Shown piece by piece: positions 1-5,550 of a DNA stretch of 8,330 nt (its first letter is position 1; each line of letters opens with the position of its first letter). Source of the DNA: an uncultured bacterium (GTDB lineage: Bacteria > Verrucomicrobiota > Kiritimatiellia > RFP12 > UBA1067); NCBI GenBank assembly GCA_946401765.1, contig CAMIVJ010000112.1:1-8330 (forward strand). Reading direction: 5' to 3'. The notes beneath the pieces were generated by a model. That model had not been told where the DNA came from. It searched no databases and was given only the letters and a program-made list of their open reading frames with translations. Both the position numbers and the translations under genes were made by a program.

Positions 1-2
1 CG

Positions 3-2297
3 GCTATGGGTGCAGATATTACGCCGGAGGAGGTGGCGAGCAATGCTGCTCCGGCAGCTGCCGAGCCCGCTCAAGACATGGCCGCATGGGTAGATGCAGG
101 GTGGAGCAGTCAGCGAATGCGTGCGCCTGTCGGCAGAATGAACGCGCTGCGGAATGTGGATGCTGTGGCTCCTATGGCTCCTGCTCCTAGGGCGAGCATG
201 TCAAATGTGGCAGAGCTGAAGAAGGCGATGAAGCGGCGCAGCCAGAACAGGCAGTTCTATCGTCCGCCGGAGCGTACGAAGGAATGGGTGGAGTCGCACT
301 GGTACAAGCGCCGCCATTCGGAGGACACTGCAAGTCTTTTGCCCCCGAACAGATTCTGGTGCGACTATGCGGAGGCGATCGCGAAAGGCGAGACGGATGC
401 GTTCAGGTCCGCAAGCATAATCTACGTCAAGGGCTTCTCCGGGATGATCGCCGCGCTGGCGGCGAGCCGCGTGGGCTTCGAGGCGAAGGAGGGCGAGAGC
501 GTGGTGTTCTCGCGCTCGGCGGGGGCGCGTATCGAAATGTCCGCCGACAGGGTGCGCCTCGAGCGCCACTTCTTCGAGGCCGAAGAGAAGAACGAGGACG
601 GTTCGCCCAAGGAAGCGACGGACGAGTTCGTGCGCGGAAGGGTGTATTTCTCCGAGACGATCGCGATCAATCCAACGGCACGGCGCAGATACGTGCGCGT
701 CGTCTCGCAGATTCCGGAAGGCGCGTTCGCGGTGAGCGGATGCGACGCCGCGGAGGACAAGACTCTCGTTCTCGATGCGTATGAGACGGAAGCGCTGCCA
801 AAGGCCTACTTCTACTTCCCGCTTGTTGAGAAGGACCTTGGCAAGACGCCTGACGCCGTCGCGCTTGAACGCGGCGAGGAGGCCGGCGCGGGCGGGGCAT
901 TCGTCTGCAACGTGGTGGCGGAATCGGCGAAGCGCGACACCACAAGCTGGCGCTACGTCTCGCAGAAGGCTACGAAAGGCGAAGTGCTGGAGTATCTGAA
1001 GACCAAGAATCTTGCCAACGTCGATCTCGCGAAGATCGGCTGGCGCTTTGCTGACGGTGACTTCGCGAAGAAGGCGCTCGACATTCTAGAGTCGCGCGGA
1101 GTCTACTGCCAGGGGCTTTGGCTTGCGGGCTTCAAATGGAAGGATACATACGACGCGCGCCGCGTGAAGGAGGCGCTGTCGCGCCGCGAGAACGTGAAGA
1201 AGCTCGCACCGCTCTTCGGGCCGGTGTTCAAGTCGTCCCTCGTCGAGATCGAGCCGGAGGAGGCGGACATCTTCGAGCATCGGGAATACTGGCCGATCAT
1301 CAACGCCCGCACGCACGCGAAGGGCGGCGCTGCCACGATCGCCAACGCCGCTCTCGCGAAGGAATACAGGGCGTTTCTTGACGTGCTTGCGGCGAAGCGG
1401 GAGCTTTCGGCGAGGGACAGGCTTCTCGCGGCGGTGTACCTGATCGCGCAGGACCGCATCCCAGAGGCGGAGGCGCACATCGCGGCGATTGACGCGGCCG
1501 ACGTCGAGACGAAGATGCAGCTCGACTACATGAAGGCGTATCTCGCCTTCGCTCACGGCGATGCGGCTGAAGGACGGAAGATTGCGGCGAAGTGGGCGAA
1601 AACCACGGTCGGCATCTGGCAGAAGCGCTTCAACGAAGTCGTGGCTCAGGCGGACGAGGCGCTGGGCGGCGGTGCGGACGGAGAGCGCGCGGATGGCGCG
1701 AACGCGCCGTCCCTCGCCGTGCGCGCCGACATGACCGACGGCGTGGCACGTGGCGTAATCCTCACGGCGAGCAATCTTGAGAAATGCACTGTCAAGGCGT
1801 ACCCGGTGGATGTGGAGATCGGCTTCTCGAAGAATCCGTTCGGCGGGGCGTCGGCATCCGTCGGTGGCGTGTTGGGTCTCAAGCCGGCATGGTCGAAGGA
1901 AGTGTCGGTTGCGGAGAATGAGACGCGCGTGGAGCTGCCGAGTGAGCTGAGGCGCGCCAATCTCGTGATCGTGGCGACGGGCGCGGACGGGCGTGCGGAA
2001 GAACGGATTGAGCTTACGCCGGGCGCTCTTGACGTGCAGGTGTCGCGCGAGACGCGCCAGCTGCGCGTGAGGGATCTAAAGGGCAAGCCGCTTGCGGGGG
2101 CGTACGTTAAGGTATACGTGCGCGATGCCGCGAAGACAGATACGAAGTTCCACAAGGATGGCTACACAGATCTGCGAGGCGCGTTCGACTACGAGGCTGT
2201 CTCCACGGATACGGACTTCCGACCGGCGGAATTCGCCATCTTCGTCCAGGGCGCCGAAGGCGTACGCACGCTTGTCGTCCAGAGCACGCAGAGATGA
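3..2297 (+). CDS. C-terminal part of a giant PVC-type extracytoplasmic protein, cut by the window start
   Basis: Unknown function. The frame is open to the first base and no ribosome site is visible before the ATG at 6, so the gene almost certainly begins upstream; residues are numbered from that ATG. Residues 1-70 are a low-complexity Ala/Pro/Met linker. Residues 80-275 look like a beta-rich block (motif VSQIPEGAFAV at 233-243). Residues 310-550 are helical and repeat-like (DTTSWRYVSQ at 311-320, YLIAQDRIPEAEAHI at 478-492), reminiscent of TPR or alpha-solenoid segments. Residues 590-670 are beta again. Residues 680-750 resemble a carboxypeptidase-regulatory/CnaB fold (GKPLAGAYVKVYV at 693-705, KFHKDGYTDLRG at 714-725). 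From memory these motifs recur in proteins of roughly 1,500-2,500 residues in Planctomycetota and relatives, with a distant alpha-2-macroglobulin-like flavour; no search was run. The body has no membrane helix. It is the first of three codirectional envelope-type genes. Confidence 0.8.
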   Translation, partial: AMGADITPEEVASNAAPAAAEPAQDMAAWVDAGWSSQRMRAPVGRMNALRNVDAVAPMAPAPRASMSNVAELKKAMKRRSQNRQFYRPPERTKEWVESHWYKRRHSEDTASLLPPNRFWCDYAEAIAKGETDAFRSASIIYVKGFSGMIAALAASRVGFEAKEGESVVFSRSAGARIEMSADRVRLERHFFEAEEKNEDGSPKEATDEFVRGRVYFSETIAINPTARRRYVRVVSQIPEGAFAVSGCDAAEDKTLVLDAYETEALPKAYFYFPLVEKDLGKTPDAVALERGEEAGAGGAFVCNVVAESAKRDTTSWRYVSQKATKGEVLEYLKTKNLANVDLAKIGWRFADGDFAKKALDILESRGVYCQGLWLAGFKWKDTYDARRVKEALSRRENVKKLAPLFGPVFKSSLVEIEPEEADIFEHREYWPIINARTHAKGGAATIANAALAKEYRAFLDVLAAKRELSARDRLLAAVYLIAQDRIPEAEAHIAAIDAADVETKMQLDYMKAYLAFAHGDAAEGRKIAAKWAKTTVGIWQKRFNEVVAQADEALGGGADGERADGANAPSLAVRADMTDGVARGVILTASNLEKCTVKAYPVDVEIGFSKNPFGGASASVGGVLGLKPAWSKEVSVAENETRVELPSELRRANLVIVATGADGRAEERIELTPGALDVQVSRETRQLRVRDLKGKPLAGAYVKVYVRDAAKTDTKFHKDGYTDLRGAFDYEAVSTDTDFRPAEFAIFVQGAEGVRTLVVQSTQR

Positions 2298-2325
2298 CGC
2301 CTGGCGGAAATTTTTTTCCTTTCTG

Positions 2326-2352
2326 GTGACATTTCCACCGTGTTCGTACATT
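2326..2352 (+). promoter_or_regulatory. Possible promoter for the Yip1-like gene, leaderless type
   Basis: A TACATT hexamer at 2347-2352 lies 7 nt before the GTG at 2360. A GTGACA at 2326-2331 could be a -35 element, but the 15-nt spacer is short. The sequence before the start is pyrimidine-rich with no Shine-Dalgarno site, so a transcript starting at or next to the GTG would explain how translation begins. Weak on its own; the parallel arrangement before the kinase gene makes it worth recording. Confidence 0.3.
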
Positions 2353-2359
2353 CTCCTCT

Positions 2360-3028
2360 GTGATGACAGCGGAGAATGACAGAGAGTTTCATAGGCATCT
2401 GGCACGGCGAATTCTGTTCGTGGCGGCGGCGACTGGCGTGTACGGCGCGGTTCTCGCCGTCTGGCGTTCGCCGTTGATGGCGGCGTACGTAGCTGTCAAG
2501 CTGCCAATGGTCTTCGTGGGCGCCACGTTTCTGGTGTCGCTGTTCTGCTGGATGGCGTCCCTTGCGGCGGGTGCAGGCCTCAGGTATCGTGAAGTGCTTG
2601 AGGCGGTGTTCTTTGCAATGTCTGTGGCGGGCGCGATTCTTCTGGCCATGGCGCCCGTGGTGCTGCTCTTCGTGTTTTCCGCCGCGCCGGACTCCGGCAC
2701 ACGCGAGACGATGCGGATGACGCATTCGGCAATGCTGTTCGCGCACATCGTGGTGATGGCGGGCTCAGGAACCATCGGAGTGGCGCTTCTCTACAGAAGC
2801 CTTCGTCGCCGTGTGCCTGCCGGATGCAGACTCATCTTGATGATGTGCCTGTGGCTTGCGGCGTTTGCGGTGGTCGGGTGCCAGCTCGGCTGGATAATGC
2901 GTCCGCTTGTGGGAAGCCCCAACATCGCAGTCGAGTTTCTTCGTTCGAACGCTCTTGAAAGCAATTTCCTTGAATCATTGTTTACCCAGATCATACCGCA
3001 TCTGTTCAACGGAGGAGCCGTAAGATGA
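2360..3028 (+). CDS. Five-helix Yip1-like integral membrane protein
   Basis: A polytopic inner-membrane protein of 222 residues; function unknown. Hydrophobic segments lie at about 18-36, 43-70, 83-107, 121-145 and 156-180, with a charged cytosolic-type N-terminus and a short C-terminal tail. The segment QLGWIMRPLVGSP (175-187), followed by a polar tail with FL-S-FLESLF character, matches what I recall of a Yip1-like family common in cyanobacteria and PVC bacteria, sometimes mis-named 'actin-binding WH2 domain' proteins. That assignment is from memory. The start is the GTG at 2360 or the ATG at 2363; neither has a Shine-Dalgarno site. It follows the giant-protein gene by 62 bp on the same strand, and its stop overlaps the next short ORF by 4 bp. 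Its place between a giant extracytoplasmic protein and a lipoprotein suggests an envelope role, which is inference. Confidence 0.82.
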   Translation: MMTAENDREFHRHLARRILFVAAATGVYGAVLAVWRSPLMAAYVAVKLPMVFVGATFLVSLFCWMASLAAGAGLRYREVLEAVFFAMSVAGAILLAMAPVVLLFVFSAAPDSGTRETMRMTHSAMLFAHIVVMAGSGTIGVALLYRSLRRRVPAGCRLILMMCLWLAAFAVVGCQLGWIMRPLVGSPNIAVEFLRSNALESNFLESLFTQIIPHLFNGGAVR

Positions 3029-3123
3029 AAAACGAAATAACTTTCAATCCAGGCGAACTGCTGTGTGCGCCAGGCGAGATTATGGACTTTGCGGAAGGCA
3101 AAGAGTGCAGGTGGGCGCAATGA
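3025..3123 (+). CDS. 32-codon ORF coupled to the membrane protein gene; small gene or 5' remnant of a lost gene
   Basis: An ATGA overlap joins this ORF to the preceding stop, and a strong Shine-Dalgarno GGAGGA (3011-3016) sits 8 nt before the ATG. That is the signature of a genuine coupled start. The 32-residue peptide begins MKNEITFNPGELL and continues with ordinary-looking sequence (PGEIMDFAEGKE), then stops abruptly. It has no signal peptide or membrane helix, although it follows a membrane protein gene. The downstream 138 bp are AT-richer and hold no continuation I can recognise; a +1 shift near 3117 opens a frame to about 3284, but that frame is not family-like. Either this is a real small protein, or it is the start of a decayed gene whose body was deleted or frameshifted. 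I lean to a remnant, without proof. Confidence 0.35.
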   Translation: MKNEITFNPGELLCAPGEIMDFAEGKECRWAQ

Positions 3124-3144
3124 CACTTGCCTGCAACTTCATTG

Positions 3145-3179
3145 AGACTCCTCATGTTTGCTTTCGCTGCTGGGAGTCT
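3145..3179. repeat. Inverted repeat in the low-GC spacer before the lipoprotein gene
   Basis: AGACTCC (3145-3151) pairs perfectly with GGAGTCT (3173-3179), and G-U pairs could extend the stem on both sides in a plus-strand RNA. The loop is about 20 nt. No T-run follows, so it does not read as an intrinsic terminator. It lies in the 138-bp spacer 3124-3261 (about 40% GC by eye), 80 bp before the lipoprotein start, so an mRNA processing hairpin, a protein site or chance are all possible. Confidence 0.3.
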
Positions 3180-3245
3180 TGGAGTTTAGAAAATTTCAGA
3201 AAGATTCTACAGATCGTCTTTCACCAATGTCATTCCAAAACTAAA

Positions 3246-3251
3246 AAGGAG
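3246..3251 (+). promoter_or_regulatory. Shine-Dalgarno site favouring the 3262 start
   Basis: AAGGAG lies 10 nt before the ATG at 3262. The alternative ATG at 3319, which would give a more normal signal peptide, has no such site. This decides the start in favour of 3262 despite the odd N-terminus. Confidence 0.6.
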
Positions 3252-3261
3252 AAACAACAAG

Positions 3262-3855
3262 ATGAGCAATGTCAAGACGGTTGAACTCGGCGAATGCATA
3301 AGCGCGCCAACGAACACAATGGCGGATAACGGCAGAAGGAGGGCGGCCCTGTGGCTTGCGTCTTTCCTCCTCGTGGCAGCATCGGGCTGTTTTGGTCCGG
3401 AGGACGCATTGGACCATTTTGCAGACGAACTGACGATTCCGCCGGAACTTGGTGCAAGCATCGTGGTGCCAAAGGATGAGGACGAAATGTCGTCGAATGC
3501 GGGCATTCGCGAGATGGACGAATTCATGCTTCGCAACGGGATTCAACCCGGCATCTACAAGCTCGCCTTGCGAATCAACCCTGGAGAGCAGGGGCTGGTG
3601 TACCTCAAGGCGTTCGAGGTGACCAAGGGGACGCAGCTTTCGGGGAAACGGCTGAAGGAGGCTTCAAGTGAACGGGTTGGCGGGTCCACAGATCTCGCCA
3701 AGAAGTTTCTCTACGATAAAGAGTTCGTGATCTATGAAGGCGACTGGGGCAAGCCGTATGCCGCGAGAATCGAGGTCTGGTTCGTCCCTGATTCCGGCAA
3801 GCCAGAGCGAAAGTTGATGGAGCGCGTCTGCAAGATCGAAGGCTGGCAGAGGTAG
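3262..3855 (+). CDS. Probable lipoprotein with a C-terminal EGDWGKPYAAR-type domain, function unknown
   Basis: 197 residues. RRR (25-27), a hydrophobic stretch (28-41) and AASGC form a likely lipobox with Cys43, implying export and lipid anchoring. A negatively charged, flexible region follows (44-90). Residues 92-197 are a compact, probably beta-rich domain with GIQPGIYKLALRINPGE (93-109), VIYEGDWGKPYAARIEVWF (156-174) and KIEGWQR at the very end. I recall this C-terminal pattern from uncharacterised proteins of PVC bacteria but know no function. The start is odd: 24 residues, some acidic, precede the Arg run. ATG 3319 would place Cys at 24, a textbook length, but only 3262 has a Shine-Dalgarno site. 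The gene is codirectional with the membrane protein gene upstream, and 64 bp separate it from the kinase start, where a new promoter appears. A non-lipidated single-helix anchor is the alternative. Confidence 0.8.
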   Translation: MSNVKTVELGECISAPTNTMADNGRRRAALWLASFLLVAASGCFGPEDALDHFADELTIPPELGASIVVPKDEDEMSSNAGIREMDEFMLRNGIQPGIYKLALRINPGEQGLVYLKAFEVTKGTQLSGKRLKEASSERVGGSTDLAKKFLYDKEFVIYEGDWGKPYAARIEVWFVPDSGKPERKLMERVCKIEGWQR

Positions 3856-3881
3856 AGCCCCGGCGAGGCGAACTTTTGATG

Positions 3882-3911
3882 TTGCGCGCATGCGGAGCAT
3901 AATGGTAGAAT
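3882..3911 (+). promoter_or_regulatory. Promoter of the kinase-sigma-radical SAM unit, probably giving a leaderless mRNA
   Basis: TTGCGC (3882-3887), an 18-nt spacer and TAGAAT (3906-3911) form a sigma70-like promoter with an extended -10 (TGG before TAGAAT). The expected transcription start, 7-9 nt downstream, coincides with the ATG at 3920. The same TTGCGC -35 and TGG-extended -10 appear before the minus-strand esterase gene. The elements do not look like an ECF-type promoter, so a housekeeping sigma factor is the likely user. Confidence 0.55.
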
Positions 3912-3919
3912 ACTCGCCA

Positions 3920-4942
3920 ATGTTCGAAACAGGGAGACAGATCGGTGCGTACCGCGTCGTGCGCCTGCTCGGAAAGGGCGGCATGGCCGAGGTGTACGAG
4001 GTCGAGAACGAGCGGCTCGGGGCGCGCTTCGCGCTTAAGGCGTTCACGCTCGACCATGGCGAGATCGAGTTCCTGCGCAAGCGCTTCCAGGTCGAGGGAC
4101 GCCTCCTCGCCAGGCTTTCGCATCCGCGCATCGTGCGCGTATACGACATGGGGGTGGACGAGGCGACTGGACTTACTTACTACGTCATGGACCTCGTGCT
4201 CGACGAGTTGGGCCGCCCGCGCTCGCTCAGGGACGCTCTTGAAAACGGCGAAGCCACCGAGGAGAAGGCGGCCAACTGGTACGAGGACCTCCGCGAGGGA
4301 TTGAACTACATACACGCGATGGGCGTTGTGCATCGCGACGTGACCTTGGAGAACGTGCTTGTGGATTCCGACGGTCGCGCCGTCCTTTCCGACTTCGGCG
4401 TGTCGAAGATTCTTCCGCGCGACCTTCGCGCCGAGCTGAAGGAGACCGTCAACACGCTTGTGCGCGGCGAGAAGCCGCTGATGGGAAAGTCGTTCTACAT
4501 CGCGCCCGAAGTCGTGGAAGGCGGCGACGAGTCCGTGGCGTCCGACTTCTATTCGCTCGGTGTGATGATGCTGCGGCTCCTCACGCAGGTGTGGTATGCG
4601 CCTGGAATGAAACTTGACGACCTTCTTCTGCCGTTCGATCCCGAGTGGCGGCGCATACTGCCGCCGCTTCTGGCCGAGAAGCCGATGGAGCGCACAATGC
4701 CCGCGTGGCGCAGGCAGGAACGGAATCCGTTCCGCTCGCTCGTCACGGCCGGCGGGGGTGAAAACGACGTCATGCTGCGCATCCGCTTTCCGCATTGGAT
4801 ACTCGCCGGGCTCATGCTCTTCGCGGCGGCGGCGTTCGCGGTTGTCGTAATATACGCGGCCTACGAACGAGGTCAGCGCATGATGGCCGAGCGCGAACTT
4901 CGCGAGCTGCGTGAGAGAATTTCGATCCTGGAGGCGAAATGA
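3920..4942 (+). CDS. Membrane-anchored Ser/Thr protein kinase (Hanks type)
   Basis: Phosphorylates Ser/Thr using ATP; the likely target is the sigma factor encoded next (inference). Numbered from the ATG at 3920 (340 aa): glycine loop GKGGMAEV (18-25), ATP-anchoring Lys40, helix-C Glu59, catalytic loop HRDVTLEN (138-145, Asp140, Asn145), DFG at 158-160, APE at 196-198 and a conserved Asp209. The HRD+2 Lys is Thr142, comparable to the Ser of the HRDVSPxN loops of many bacterial kinases. A single membrane helix lies at about 292-314, followed by a 26-residue charged, probably coiled-coil tail (315-340) outside the membrane; there is no PASTA or other large sensor domain. ATGs at 3890 and 3902 are possible, but the promoter at 3882-3911 and the typical kinase N-terminus (TGRQIGAYRVVRLLG) favour 3920. 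The stop overlaps the sigma gene by 4 bp. Confidence 0.93.
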   Translation: MFETGRQIGAYRVVRLLGKGGMAEVYEVENERLGARFALKAFTLDHGEIEFLRKRFQVEGRLLARLSHPRIVRVYDMGVDEATGLTYYVMDLVLDELGRPRSLRDALENGEATEEKAANWYEDLREGLNYIHAMGVVHRDVTLENVLVDSDGRAVLSDFGVSKILPRDLRAELKETVNTLVRGEKPLMGKSFYIAPEVVEGGDESVASDFYSLGVMMLRLLTQVWYAPGMKLDDLLLPFDPEWRRILPPLLAEKPMERTMPAWRRQERNPFRSLVTAGGGENDVMLRIRFPHWILAGLMLFAAAAFAVVVIYAAYERGQRMMAERELRELRERISILEAK

Positions 4943-5532
4943 GCGCGTTCCCAGAGACTTCGGCCACGCTTCTCTCGAAGCTCGCCGCGCAGATAACGGG
5001 CGAGGACGAGGCGAACTGGGCGCGGTTCGTTGACCTGTATGTGCCGGCGATACGCGATTTCGCGCGTCATCGCGGAGACGGCCGCGACGTGGACGACGTG
5101 GTCCAGGAAGTGCTGGCGGGGCTGGTGCGCGTGCTTCGCTCCGGCAGCTTCTCCGTGCGTGAGGGGAAGGGGAATTTCCGCGCGTATCTCGCGAAGATGA
5201 TCCGCAGTCAGCTCTACATGGCTTACCGCCGAGAGAAGGCGCGCGGGCTAGGGCTCAACGTCCCGCTTGACGATGTGCAGCCGAGCGTTTCTTCGGAGAG
5301 CGTTACGGCGGCGATAGACGCGGAATGGGCGGCGGCGCGGCATCGCGCGGCGGTGGAGCATGTCCTCACTAAGACTCTTGTCTCGGATCTGAACAAGCGT
5401 CTCTACCGCGCATACGTTCTTGATGACCGGCCCATCGACGAGGTGGCGCGCGAGTTCGGCGTCACTAGGAACCAGGTGAGCCAGGCGAAGGTGCGCATCG
5501 GGCGCATGGTCGCCGCGATAGAAGACGTGTAG
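4939..5532 (+). CDS. ECF-type RNA polymerase sigma factor
   Basis: Directs RNA polymerase to a specific promoter set. Its 197 residues comprise a sigma2-like region at about 25-100 (WARFVDLYVPAIRDFAR at 27-43; core-binding segment DVDDVVQEVLAGL at 50-62; GNFRAYLAKMIRSQLYMAYRR at 78-98), a Ser-rich linker (112-125), and a sigma4 region at about 133-193 with the helix-turn-helix PIDEVAREFGVTRNQVSQAK (165-184). No regions 1 or 3 are present, which is usual for ECF factors. The start overlaps the kinase stop (ATGA), implying translational coupling and near-equal synthesis. No anti-sigma gene is adjacent, so the kinase is the obvious regulator. The acidic pair expected in region 2.2 is present (Asp52-Asp53), unlike the STPK-controlled EcfP type (ECF43), where phosphorylation supplies missing negative charge; control here would need another mechanism. 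Confidence 0.9.
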   Translation: MSAFPETSATLLSKLAAQITGEDEANWARFVDLYVPAIRDFARHRGDGRDVDDVVQEVLAGLVRVLRSGSFSVREGKGNFRAYLAKMIRSQLYMAYRREKARGLGLNVPLDDVQPSVSSESVTAAIDAEWAAARHRAAVEHVLTKTLVSDLNKRLYRAYVLDDRPIDEVAREFGVTRNQVSQAKVRIGRMVAAIEDV

Positions 5533-5550
5533 GCGGAAGGCCATCATTCC

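Noticed and set aside
2300..2319. T-rich tract after the giant-protein gene as an intrinsic terminator
   Set aside because: Seven T residues (2311-2317) follow CGCCTGGCG and GGAAA, but the only stems are 3-5 bp and either lack GC pairs or have too small a loop. Termination here cannot be claimed.
3063..3284. 73-codon plus-strand frame in the spacer between membrane protein and lipoprotein
   Set aside because: It overlaps the lipoprotein start and the inverted repeat, has no ribosome site, and is Cys/Lys/Gln-rich with no family resemblance. At most it includes a shifted part of a decayed gene.
3605..4795. Long minus-strand open frame (396 codons) opposite the kinase and lipoprotein genes
   Set aside because: Both plus-strand genes have clear family motifs and sensible starts. 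The antisense frame is rich in Arg and His, has no recognisable domain, and is what high GC at third positions produces on the opposite strand.
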